Shown here one piece after another: positions 11,226-24,196 of a stretch of DNA of 64,000 nucleotides (positions are counted from its first letter, which is position 1; each line of letters starts with the position of its first letter). The notes beneath the pieces were generated by a model, which saw nothing but the letters and a program-made list of their open reading frames with translations, made no database searches and was not told where the DNA came from. Made by a program: the position numbers and the translations under genes. This DNA is from Eurosta solidaginis (Eukaryota > Arthropoda > Insecta > Diptera > Tephritidae). The stretch lies in assembly GCF_040869045.1 (NCBI RefSeq), contig NC_090320.1, positions 146,466,941 through 146,530,940 on the forward strand, read 5' to 3'.

Positions 11226-13661
11226 TTTATTTTTTATAAATAAATTAGTTAGTTTCAACTAAAGTTAACTCATTATTTGCGATTTCATGTTTTTTTCAAA
11301 ACAACTAAAATAAAAACAAAGAATATGTTAAATAAAGACTTATGTATTTACGTGTAAGTGAAATTTGCCCCAAAAAATGGGCCGGTCAAAAATAAATTCT
11401 ATTTAAGCTTTTTGGTACGCTACAAATTATTTTGGAACAATTTTTTGGATTTTGGTAGAGGCTATTATAGGCAAGTGGCAACATAGGGAAACCATGTTTT
11501 AATCTTTCACCATGTAGCGCGTACGCTTATGTACGTTTGTGTCTTAGAGCACTTACATAATTTGTCCAAAGATGGCGCGCTTTTGTGCAAGAAAGTAAAT
11601 ATCCATATTTGGAGAGATTGTTGGATTTACAAAAAACTTTTTCTATTAATTATAAACAAATAGAGTAATATTTGTTACCAAAAATAGGCCTATGTACTGC
11701 GGCTGATCTATACGAATCGATTCATATCACTTTTATATGATTTTACGTATGCTAACTATGCGAAACCGCCTGTCAATTGTTTGTATGGAAATTTTGTTAG
11801 TGTATTAATATATAGACTAGCGTATTAATATATAGATAGTGGGTAATATACTGCCTATGCAATACGGCCGCTATGATGCCGGTAACCGCTTTGACCTAAA
11901 ATCAAAAACGTTTTTGGGACGTTTTTTTGTTTCTTTTAATATACAACGTGAAATTTTCCGATTCAGTCAAGTTGCATTTAAATAATAACAAACCAATTTT
12001 AAATAATAGAATATATAATAAAATAAAATAAGAACTAAAATAAATTAGCATAAAAGGCAATATATAAAATTTTATGTTATATTTTTGTAACTTTTTTTTT
12101 TGTTCAGTATAAGACGTACTTTATCTAAAAGAGGATTAAATCTGCAAATTCAAAAACATTTTCGGGCAAATTTGCCATTAATTTTTATAATTAAATTAGT
12201 TAGTTTCAACAAAAGTTAAGTCATTTTTTGCGATTTCATGTTTTTTTGAAAACAACTAAAATAAAAACAAAGAATCTGTTAAATAAAGACTTATGTATTT
12301 ACGTGTAAGTGAAATTTGCCACAAAAAATGGGCCGGTCAAAAATAAATTCTATTTAAGCTTTTTGATACGCTACAAATTATTTTGGAACAATTTTTTAGG
12401 ATTTTGGTAGAGGCTATTATAGGGAAGTGGCAACAATGGGAAACCATGTTTTAATCTTTCACCATGTAGCGCGTACGCTTATGTAGGTTTGTGTCTTAGA
12501 GCACTTACATAATTTGTCCAAAGATGGCGCGCTTTTGTGCAAGAAAGTAAATATCCATATTTGGAGAGATTGTTGGATTTACAAAAAAATTTTCTATTAA
12601 TTATAAACAAATAGAGTAATATTTGTTACCAAAAATAGGCCTATGCACTGCGGCTGATCTAAACGAATCGATTCATATAACTTTTATATGATTTTACGTA
12701 TGCTAAGTATGCGAAACAGCCTGTCAATTGATTGTATGGAAATTTTGTTAGCGTATTAATATATAGATAGTGGGTAATATACTGACTATGCACGCTATGA
12801 TGCCGGTTGCCGTTTTGACCTAACCTCAACCACGTTTTTGGAACGTTTTTTTGTTCCGTAATTAGCATAAAAGGCAATATAAAAAATGCAATGTTATATT
12901 TTTGTAACTTTTTTTTTGTTCAGTATACGACGTACTTTATCTAAAATAAGGATTAAATCTGCAAATGCCAAAACATTTTCGGGCAAATTTGCCATTAATT
13001 GTTATAAATAAATTAGTTAGGTTCAACAAAAGTTAACTCATTATTTGTGATTTCATGTTTTTTTGAAAACAACTAAAATGAAAAACAAAGAATCTGTTAA
13101 ATAAAGACTTATGTATTTACGTTTAAGTGAAATTTGCCACAAAAAATGGGCCGGTCAAAAATTAATTCTATTTAAGATTTTTTGGTACGCTACAAATTAT
13201 TTTGGAACAATTTTTTAGGATTGTGGTAGAGACTATTATAGGCAAGCGGCAACAATGTAGGTGAAACATTTGTGCTTTCGAATTTAGCGAGTATACATAA
13301 AATTTGAAATTCACATTAGAAAACTTAGATAATTGTTCCCAAAGACGGCGCGCTTGTGCATAAAGGTTTAGGTCTTTGAAATTCGCATTAGAACACTTAG
13401 ATAATTGTTCCCAAAGATGGCGCGCTTGCGCACGAAAATGACGTACGATATTTGTATGAATTGTTCGAATTTACAAAAAACTTTTTCTATTAATTATAAA
13501 CAAATAGAGTAATATTTGTTAACAAAAATAGGCCTATGCACTGCGGCTGATCAATACGAATGGATTCATATAACTTTTATATGATTTTACGTATGCTAAG
13601 TATGCGAAACAGCCTGTCAATTGATTGTATGGAAATCTTGTTAGCGTATTAATATATAGAT
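11226..13661 (+). repeat. Tandem repeat, ~0.92-kb unit, right block
   Basis: The satellite resumes in mid-unit with 'TAAATAAATTAGTTAGTTTC'. New units start near 11,425, 12,375 and 13,192 (periods ~950 and ~817). The first two units share a variant segment ('CCATGTAGCGCGTACGCTTA') not seen left of Penelope, and the unit near 11,800 has a short local duplication of 'GTATTAATATATAGA'. The block ends at ~13,661, where a unit joins AT-array sequence directly. Confidence 0.87.
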
Positions 13662-16371
13662 TTTCGCAATTTCAGCTCCATTTTAACAGCTAGAAGCTTC
13701 AAATTTCTCCGAATGCTTACATATATAGCATATATTGTTGTCTGAAAAAATCATAGAGATCGGTTGTATATATAGTATATATCTCATACAACCGATTGTT
13801 CAGTTAAGAAACTTTTCGAAATTTCGTCCCCATTTTAACAGCAATAAGCTTCAAATTTCACCAATTGCTTATGTATATAATATATATTGTTGTGCAAACA
13901 AATCATACAGATCGGTGATATATATAATATATATATGATGGTATATATAGTATATATATATTTTTTTTTGCAATTTCAACCCCACTTTAACAGTTAGAAG
14001 CTTCAAATTTCACGAAATGCTTACGTATATAGCATATATTGTTGTCTGAAAAAATCATTGAGATCTGTGGTATATATATAGTATATATCTCATACAACCG
14101 ATGGTTCAGATAAGAAACTTTGCGCAACTGCCCCATTTTAACAGCTAGAAGCTTCAAATTTCACCAAATAGTTCATTTACGTCATATATTTTTGAAATAC
14201 GTGATTCGTAGTCATAGTTTTTACATGCAGACCACAAAAAACGTGAAGATTTGCATCCTCACACAAGGTACCTACCTATTTATATACCTTTCATGAAAAT
14301 GAAATCGTATATTAATTTCGTCACGAAACCCAAAGTTGTAAGTCCTTAGAGGAAAATAGATAGACCCACCATTAAGTATACCGAAATAATCAGGATGAAG
14401 AGCTGAGTTGATTTAGTCATATCCGTCTGTCTGTTTTTATGCAAACTAATCCCTCAATTTTTGAGATATCTTGTTTAATTTTGCGAGCGGGTGTATTCGG
14501 GTGTTCGATTAGACGTTTGTCGGAACAGGCCGGATCGGACGACTATAGCATATATCCTCCATGCAACCGATTTTTCAGAAAAAGAGGATCTTTGGGTTAT
14601 TTTCCTCAATTTAATAGATTGAAGCTTCAAACTTCACCATATACTTTCGTATATTGCACATATTGTTGGCTGAAAAAATTTATTACTGCCTTATTTTAAG
14701 AGCTAGATGCTTTACATTTCAACGAATGCTTACGTATATAGCATATATTGTTGTCTGAAAAAATCATAAAGATCGGTGGTATATATAGTATATATGTACA
14801 TGGTGGTATATATAGTATATATATATATTTTCGCAATTTCAGCCCCATTTTAACAGCTAGAAGCTTCAAATTTCACCGAATGCTTACGCATATAGCATAT
14901 ATTGTTGTCTGAAAAAATCATACAGATCGGTTGTATATATATTATATATCTCATACAACCGATGTTTCAGATAAGAAACTTTTCGCAATTTCTACCCCAT
15001 TTAAACAGCAATAAGCTTCAAATTTCACCGATTGCTTATGTATATAGTATATATTGTTGTGTAAAAAAATCATAGAGGTCGGTGATATATATAATATATA
15101 TATGATGGTATATATAGTATATATATATTTTTTTTTTTGCAATTTCAGCCCCATTTTAACAGCTAGAAGTTTAAAATTTCACCAAATGCTTACGTGTATA
15201 GCATATACTGATGTCTAGAAAAATCATTGAGATCGGTGGTATACGTAGTATATATCTCATACAACCGATTGTTCAGATAAGAAACTTTGCGCCATTTCTG
15301 CCCCGTTTTAACAGCTAGAAGCTTCAAATTTCACCAAATTCTTACTTATATAACATATATTGTTGTCTGAAAAAATCATTGAGATCGGTGGTATATATAG
15401 TATATATCTCATACAACTGATTGTTCAGATAAGAAACTTTCCGCAACTTCTGCCCCACTTTAACAGCTAGAAGCTTCAAATTTCACCAAATGCTTACGTA
15501 TATAGCATATATTGTTGTCTGAGAAAATCATAGAGATCGGTGGTATATATATTTTATACCCCCATATAAACTGTCACTTTTGTCCTTTTTTACGGCTAGC
15601 CACTTCAGAATTCATCAAATTTCATCATATAGTTACGTTTACGTCATATATTGTTGAAATACGTGATTCGTAGTCATAGCTTTACACGCAGACCACAAAA
15701 AACCTGAAACTTTGCATCCTCACACAAGGTACACACCTATTTTTATACCTTTCATGAAAATGAAAAGGTATATTAATTTCGACACGAAACCCAAAATTGT
15801 AAGTCCTTAAAGGAAAATAGATAGACCCACCATTAAGTATACCGAAATAATCAGGATGAAGAGCTGAGTTGATTTAGCCATGTCCGTATGTCCGTCTGTC
15901 CGTCTGTCGGTCTGTCTGTTTGTATGCAAACTAGTCCCTCAATTTTTGAGATATCTTGATAAAATTGGGTGAGCGGGTGTATTTGGGTGTCCGATTAGAC
16001 ATTTGTCGGAACCGGCCGGATCGGACCACTATAGCATATATCCTCCATACAACCGATTTTTCAGAAAAATACGATTTTTGTAATATCTTACTCAATTTAA
16101 CAGATTGAAGCTTCAAACTTCACCATATACTTTCGTATATTGCACATATTGTTGTCTGAGAAAATTGATGAGATCGGTCGTATATATAGTATATATCCCC
16201 CACAACCGATTGTTCAGATAAGAAAATTTTCGTAATTACTGCCCCATTTTAAGAGCTAGAGGCTTCAAATTGCAACGAATGCTGACGTATATAGCATATA
16301 TTGTTGTCTGAAAATATCATAAAGATCGGTGGTATATATAGTATATATATGGTGGTATATATAGTATATAT
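13662..16371 (+). repeat. AT-rich repeat array, segment 3
   Basis: Tandem ~150-bp core units with two long modules starting at ~14,285 and ~15,755. The module order is: ATG-AAA near-palindrome, 'TTTCGTCACGAAACCCAAA', GTCCGTCTGTC stretch, 'TTTTTGAGATATCTTG', 'GTCGGAACCGGCCGGATCGG', then 'TATATCCTCCATACAACCGA' and core units. No coding potential is recognised. Confidence 0.87.
14926..14963. repeat. Representative hairpin at an AT-array unit junction
   Basis: The arms ATCGGTTGTAT and ATACAACCGAT are perfect inverted repeats of 11 bp around an AT-rich loop (TATATTATATATCTC type). The same arrangement recurs at most unit junctions, for example 13,759-13,796. When the left arm reads GGTGGTAT instead, the stem is weaker. 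Confidence 0.8.
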
Positions 16372-17007
16372 TAGGCCGGGTCGATTTGTGGGGAAGCAAA
16401 AAAATCGTCCATTGCTCTGTGAAAATCATATTCTAGGGATCAAAATAAGAAACTTTGCCGAAGGAACCATACCTCTAAAACGAATTCTGATGTCCCCCCC
16501 TTTGGGTCGTAGGGGCAAATTTTGAAAAATCCCACTTTGAAATGCCTATGTTTTTTCTTTTTGGAGTTTATTTTTCTCTTTAGAAATTTATTTAGTCAGA
16601 ACATATGTAAATGAAAAAATGAATTTAACTTAGTAATAGAAAATAAATTTAAAAAAATTATTAGAAATTAGCGTTTTTAAAACCCACTTTTCAAAACAAG
16701 GCATCACTGTGATGCATTTGCAAGTCGTAAACATAGTTGTGTGGGTTTTTTATTCAAACGTTTTAAAAAATGAAGGTATCACTGTGACACAATTGCAGAT
16801 CGTAAAATTGCTTGTGTTGTTTTTTTTAAGCCACCACAAGACACAGCAGGTAGAATTGAAATTGCCCCTACCCAAAAAGTTCGACCTAAAGAGGGGGACA
16901 TCAGAATTCGTTTTAGAGGTATAGTTCCTTCAGCAAATTTTCTTATTTTGATCCCTAGAATACAATTTTCACAGAGCAATGAGCAATTTTTAAATCGACC
17001 CGCCCTA
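16372..17007. mobile_element. Non-autonomous TIR element (MITE), 636 bp
   Basis: Long imperfect terminal inverted repeats of ~160 bp: the left end begins TAGGCCGGGTCGATTT and the right end, reverse-complemented, begins TAGGGCGGGTCGATTT. Both continue through 'CATTGCTCTGTGAAAAT', 'TTCTAGGGATCAAAATAAGA', 'ACCTCTAAAACGAATTCTGA' and a C-rich run. It interrupts AT-array DNA. A TA target duplication, as in Tc1/mariner-like elements, is possible but cannot be separated from the TA-rich flank. The interior has a diverged local duplication ('CACTGTGA') and no transposase frame. Confidence 0.85.
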
Positions 17008-20000
17008 GAATATATATATATTTTCGCCATTTTTCAGCCCCATTTTAACAGCTAGAAGCTTCAAATTCCACCGAATGCTTACCTATATAGCATATATTGT
17101 TGTCTAAAAAAATCATAGAGATCGGTTGTATATATAGTATATATCTCATACAACCGTTTGTACATCTAAGAAACTTTTCGCAATTTCTACCCATTTTAAC
17201 AGCTATAAGCTTCAAATTTCACCAAATGCTTACGTGTATAGCATATACTGATGTCTGAAAAATTCATTGAGATCGGTGGTATACACAATATATATCTCAT
17301 ACAACCGATTTCTGCCCCGTTTTAACAGCTAGAAGCTTCAAATTTCACCAAGTGCTTACGTATATAGCATATAGTGTTGTCTGAAAAAATCATAGAGATC
17401 GGTGGTATATATATTATATACCCCATATAAACACTCATTTTTGCCCTTTTTAACGGCTAGAAGCTTCAAAATTTATCAAATTTCTTCAAATAGTTACGTT
17501 TACGTCATATGTTTTTGAAATAAGTGATTCGTAGTCATAGTTTTTACATGCAGACCACAAAAAACGTGAAGAGTTGCATCCTCACACAAAGTACCTACCT
17601 ATTTTTATACCTTCCATGAAAATTAAATGGTATATTAATTTCGTCACGAAACCCAAAATTATAAATCCTTAAAGGAAAATAGATAGACCCACCATTAATT
17701 ATACCGAAATAATCAGGATGAAGAGCTGAGTTGATTTAGCCATGTCCGTCTGTCCGTCTGTCTTTTTGTATGCAAACTAGTCCCTCAATTTTTGAGATAT
17801 CTTGATAAAATTTTGTGAGCGGTTGTATTTGGTTGTCCGATTAGACATTTGTCGGAACCGGGCGGATCGGACCCCTATAGCATATATCCTCCATACAAAC
17901 TATTTTTCAGAAAAAGGGGATTTTTGTCATATCTTCCTAAATTTAACAGATTGAAGCTTCAAACTTCACCATATATTTTCGTATATTCCACATATTGTCT
18001 GAAAAAATTGATGAGATCGGTCGTATATATAGTATATATCCCCCACAACGATTTTTCAGATAAGAAACTTTTCGTAATTACTGCCCTATTTTAAGAGCTA
18101 GAGGCTTCAAATTTCAACGAATGCTTACGTATATAGCATATATTGTTGTCTGAAAAAATCATAGAGATCGGTGGTATATATATTATATACCCCATATAAA
18201 CTGTCATTTTTGCCCCTTTTTTACGGCTAGAAGCTTCAAAATTCATCAAATTTCATCAAATAGTTACGTTTACGTCAAATATTGTTGAAATACGTGATTC
18301 GTAGTCATAGTTCTTACACGCAGACCACAAAATACCTGAAACTTTGCATCCTCACACAAAGTCCACACCTATTTTTTATTTTATATTTATCTTAAAAATC
18401 GTTTAGGTATGTACATCTTTCACTACATATTTCTTATCTTATACATCCGATTATTTGGAGATTACGAACGGGATAAGATTATTGTTCAGCCCCATTCATG
18501 AAAGGTATGAAGTCTTCGGCACAGCCGAAAACAGTCCCTTCCTTACTTGTTTATTTTACATTTATCTTAAAGATCGTTTAGATATGTTCTAATTTCACCA
18601 AATGCTTACGTGTATAGCATATATTGTTGTCTGAAATAATCATAGAGACCGGTGGTATATATAGTATATATCTAATACAACCGATTGTTCAGATAAGAAA
18701 CTTTGCGCAATTTCTGCCCGATTTTAACAGCAATAAGCTTAAAATTTCACCGATTGCTTATATATATAGTATATGTTGTTGTGTAAAAAAATCATAGAGA
18801 TCGGTGATATATATAATATATATATGATGGTATATATAGTACATATATATATTTTTTTTGCAATTTCAGCCCCATTTTAACAGCTAGAAGCTTCAAATTT
18901 CACCGAATGCTTTCGTGTATAGCATATATTGATGTCTGAAAAAATCATTGAAATCGGTGGTATACATAGTATATATCTCATACAACCGATTTCTGCCCGT
19001 TTTAACAGCTAGAAGCTTCAAATTTCACCAAGTGCTTACGTATATAGCATATAGTGTTGTCTGAAAAAATCATAGAGATCGGTGGTATATATATTATATA
19101 CCCCATATAAACACTCATTTTTGCCCCTTTTTAACGGCTAGAAGCTTCAAAATTTATCAAATTTCTTCAAATAGTTACGTTTACGTCATATGTTTTTGAA
19201 ATAAGTGATTCGTAGTCATAGTTTTTACATGCAGACCACAAAAAACGTGAAGAGTTGCATCCTCACACAAAGTACCTACCTATTTTGATACCTTCCATGA
19301 AAATTAAATGGTATATGAATTTCGTCACGAAACCCAAAATTATAAATCCTTAAAGGAAAATAGATAGACCCACCATTAATTATACCGAAATAATCAGGAT
19401 GAAGAGCTGAGTTGATTTAGCCATGTCCGTCTGTCCGTCTGTCTTTTTGTATGCAAACTAGTCCCTCAATTTTTGAGATATCTTGATAAAATTTTGTGAG
19501 CGGGTGTATTTGGGTGTCCGATTAGACATTTGTCGGAACCGGCCGGATCGGACCCCTATAGCATATATCCTCCATACAAACTATTTTTCAGAAAAAGGGG
19601 ATTTTTGTCATATCTTCCTAAATTTAACAGATTGAAGCTTCAAACTTCACCATATATTTTCGTATATTGCACATATTGTTGTCTGAAAAAATTGATGAGA
19701 TCGGTCGTATATATAGTATATATCCCCCACAACGATTTTTCAGATAAGAAACTTTTCGTAATTACTGCCCTATTTTAAGAGCTAGAGGCTTCAAATTTCA
19801 ACGAATGCTTACGTATATAGCATATATTTTTGTCTGAAAAAATCATAAATATCGGTGGTATATATAGTATATAAATGGTGGTATATATAGTATATTTATA
19901 TATAGTATATATATGTATTTTCGCAATTTCAGCCCCATTTTAACAGGTAGAAGCTTCAAATTTCACCGAATGCTTACGTATATAGCATATATTGATCTCA

Positions 20001-23000
20001 TACAACCGATTGTTCAGATAAGAAACTTTTCGTAATTACTGCCCCATTTTAAGAGCTAGAGGCTTCAAATTGCAACAAATGCATACGTATATAGCATATA
20101 TTGTTGTCTGAAAAAATTATAAAGATCGGTGGTATATATATTATATAAATGGTGGTATATATAAAATATATATACATTTTCACAATTTCAGTCCCATTTT
20201 AACAACTAGAAGCTTCAAATTCCACCGAATGCTTACGTTATAGCATATATTGTTGTCTGAAAAAAATCATAGAGACCGGTTGTATATATAGTATATATCT
20301 CATACAACCGATTGTTCAGATAAGAAACTTTTCTCAATTTCTACCCCATTTTAACAGCAATAAGCTTAAAATTTCACCGATTGCTTATGTATATAGTATA
20401 TGTTGTTGTGTAGAAAAATCATAGAGATCGGTGATATATATAATATATATATGATGGTATATATAGTACATATATATATTTTTTTTGCAATTTCAGCCCC
20501 ATTTTAACAGCTAGAAGCTTCAAATTTCACCGAATGCTTTCGTGTATAGCATATATTGATGTCTGAAAAAATCATTGAAATCGGTGGTATACATAGTATA
20601 TATCTCATACAACCGATTGTTCAGATAAGAAACTTTGCGCAATTTCTGCCCCGTTTTAACAGCTAGAAGCTTCAAATTTCACCAAATGCTTACGTATATA
20701 GCATATATTGTTGTCTGAAAAAATCATAGAGATCGGTGGTATATATATAATGTACCCCATATGTCTGAAAAAATCATTGAAATCGGTGGTATACATAGTA
20801 TATATCTCATACAACCGATTGTCTGAAAAAATCATTGAAATCGGTGGTATACATAGTATATATCTCATACAACCGATTGTTCAGATACGAAACTTTTCGC
20901 AATTTCTACCCCATTTTAACAGAAATAAGCTTCAAATTTCACCTATTGCTTACGTATATAGTATATATTGTTGTGTAAAAAAATCATAGAGATCGGTGAT
21001 ATATATAATATATATATGATGGTATATATATATATTTTTTCGCAATTTCAGCCCCATTTTAACAGCTAGAAGCTTCAAATTTCACCGAATGCTTACGTAT
21101 ATAGCATACATTGTTGTGTGAAAAATCATAGAGATCGGTTGTATATATAGTATATATCTCACACAACCGATTTTTCAGATAAAAAACTTTTCGCAATTTC
21201 TACCCCCATTTTATCAGCAATAAGCTTCAAATTTCACCGATTGCTTACGTATATAGTATATATTATTGTGTAAAAATCATAAAGATCGGTGATATATATA
21301 ATATATATGTGATGGTATATATAGTATATATATTTTTTTTTTGCAACTTTAGCCCCATTTTAACAGCTAGAAGCTTCAAATTTCACCAAATGCTTACGTG
21401 TATATTATACACTGTATAACATATATTGATGTCTGAAAATATCATTGAGATCGGTAGTATACATAGTATATATCTCATACAACCGATTTTTCAGATAAGA
21501 AACTTTGCGCAATTTCAGCCCCATTTTAACAGCTAGAAGCTTCAAATTTCACCGAATGCTTACGTATATAGCATACTTTGTTTGAAAAAATCATAGAGAT
21601 CGGTGGTATATATATTATATAACCCATATAAACTGTCATTTTTGCCCCTTTTTTACGGCTATAAGCTTCAAAATTCATCAAATTTCATCAAATACGTCAT
21701 TCGTGGTCATAGTTTTTACATTCAGACCACAAAAAACATGAAGATTTGCATCCTCACACAAAGTACCTACCTATTTGTATACCTTTCATGAAAATGAAAT
21801 GGTATATTAATTTCGTCACGAAACCCAAAATTGTAAGTCCTTAAAGGCAAATAGATAGACCCACCATTAAGTATACCGAAATAATCAGGATGAAGAGCTG
21901 AGCTGATTTAGCCATGTCCGTATGTCTGTTCGTATGCAAACTAGTACCTCAATTTTTGAGATATCATGATACAATTTTGTCAGCGGGTGTATTTGGGTGC
22001 CCGATTAGACCTTTGTCGGAACCGGCCGTATCGGACCACTATAGCATATATCCTCCATACAACCGATTTTTCAGAAAAAGAGGATTTTTGTCATATCTTC
22101 CTCAGTTTAACAGATTGAAGCTTCAAGCTTCACCATATACTTTCGTATATTGCACATATTGACGTCTGAAAAAATTGATGAGATCGGTCGTATATGTAGT
22201 ATATATCCCCCACAACCGATTGTTCAGATAAGAAACTTTTCGCAATTACTGCCCTATTTTAAAAGCTGGAGGCTTCAAATTTCAACGAATGCTTACGTAT
22301 ATAGCATATATTTTTGTCTGAAAAAATCATAAAGATCGGTGGTATATATAGTATATATATGGTGGTATATATAGTATATATATATAGTATATATATATAT
22401 TTTTGCAATTTCAGCCCCATTTTAACAGCTAGAAGCTTCAAATTTCACCAAATGCTTACGTGTATAGCATATATTGATGTCTGAAAAAATTATTGATATC
22501 GGTGGTATATAATATATATCTCATACAACCGATTGTTAAGGTAAGAAACTTTGCGTAATTTCTGCCCCATTTTAACAGCTGGAAGCTTCAAATTTCACCA
22601 AATGCGTACGTATATAGCATATATTGTTGTCTGAAAAAATCATAGAGATCGGTGGTATATATATTATATACCCCATATAAACTGTCATTTTTGCCCCTTT
22701 TTTACGACTAGAAGCTTCAAAATTCATCAAATTTCATCAAAAAGTTACGTTTACGTCAAATATTGTTGAAATACGTGATTCGCAGTCATAGTTCTTACAC
22801 GCAGACCACAAAAAACCTGAAACTTTGCATCCTCACACAAAGTCCGCACCTATTTTTTATTTTATATTTATCTTAAAAATCGTTTAGGTATGTACATCTG
22901 TCACTACATATTTCTTATCTTATACATCCGATTATTTGGAGATTACGAACGGGATAAGATTATTGTTCAGCCCCATTCATGAAAGGTATGAAGTCTTCGG

Positions 23001-24192
23001 CACAGCCGAAAACAGTCCCTTCCTTACTTGTTTATTTTACATTTATCTTAAAGATCGTTTAGATATGTTCTAATTTCACCAAATATATTGTTGTCTGAAA
23101 TAATCATAGAGACCGGTGGTATATATAGTATATATCTAATACAACCGATTGTTCAGATAAGAAACTTTGCGCAATTTCTGCCCCATTTTAATAGCCAGAA
23201 GCTTCAAATTTCACCAAATGCTTACGTATATAGCATATATTGTTGTCTGAAAAAATTACTGAGATTGGTGGTATATATAATATGTATCTCATACAACCGA
23301 TTGTTCAGATAAGAAACTTTGCGCAATTTCTGCCCCATTTTAACAGCTAGAAGCTTCAAATTTCACCAAATGCTTACGTATATAGCATATATTGTTGTCT
23401 GAAAAAATCATAGAGATCGGTGGTATATATATTATATACCCCATATAAACTGTCATTCTTGGCCCTTCTTTACGTCTAGAAACTTCAAAATTCATCAAAC
23501 TTCATCAAATAGTTACGTTTACGTCATATATCGTTGAAATACGTGATTCGTAGTCATAGTTTTTACATGCAGACCACAAAAAAACCTGAAACTTTGCATC
23601 CTCATAGAAAGTACCCACCTATTGTTATACCTTTCATGAAAAAGAAATGGTATATTAATTTCGCCACGAAACCCAAAATTGTAAGTCCTTAAAGTAAAAA
23701 TAAACTCACCATTAAGTATACCGAAAAAATTAGAATGGAGAGCTGAGTTGATTTAGCCATGTCCGTCTGTCCGTCTGTCTGTTTGATAAAATTTGGTGAG
23801 CGGGTGTATTTGGGTGTCCGATTAGACATTTGTCGGAACCGGCCGGATCGGACCACTATAGCATATATCCTCCAAACAACCGATTTTTCAGAAAAAGAGG
23901 ATTTTTGTCATATCTTACTCAATTTAACAGATTGAAGCTTCAAACTTAACCATATAATTTCGTATATTGCACATATTGGTGCCTGAAAAAATTGATAAGA
24001 TCGGTTGTATATATAGTATATATCCCCCACAACCGATTGTTCAGATAAGAAACTTTTCATAATTACTGCCCTATTTTAAGAGCTAGAGGCTTCAAATTGC
24101 AACGATTTCTTACGTATATAGCATATATTGTTGTCTGAAAAAACCATAAAGATCGGTGGTATATATAGTATATATATGGTGGTATATATAGA
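17008..24192 (+). repeat. AT-rich repeat array, segment 4, with higher-order copies
   Basis: The longest AT-array block. Long modules start near 17,610, 19,300, 21,785 and 23,630. Several multi-unit segments are near-identical: ~17,297-18,130 with ~18,983-19,810; ~18,720-18,960 with ~20,335-20,605; ~18,170-18,700 with ~22,640-23,165. Three short tandem copies of 'TGTCTGAAAAAATCATTGAA' plus flanks occur at 20,763-20,880. No gene is supported. Confidence 0.87.
18371..18590 (+). repeat. AT-family terminal module with TTCGGC palindrome
   Basis: A distinct segment follows 'CCTATTTTTTATTTTATATT'. It contains 'GAACGGGATAAGATTATTGT', 'CCCATTCATGAAAGGTATGA', the palindrome TTCGGCACAGCCGAA (18,515-18,529) and 'CCTTCCTTACTTGTTT'. 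Sister copies lie at ~22,853-23,070 and ~38,985-39,135. In the last, LINE coding sequence follows TTACTTGTTT, so this looks like the 3' terminus of the dispersed family. Confidence 0.7.
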
Positions 24193-24196
24193 ATAT

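Noticed and set aside
2863..13661. CRISPR array or other prokaryotic repeat system
   Set aside because: Units are ~1 kb, with no short spaced repeats or cas genes, and all neighbouring elements are eukaryotic TEs.
17849..24000. Many 60-90-codon frames in the AT arrays (Ile/Tyr/Ser-rich)
   Set aside because: They are translations of TATA-rich repeat units, recur in every array and shift with unit indels. No codon bias or domain supports a gene.
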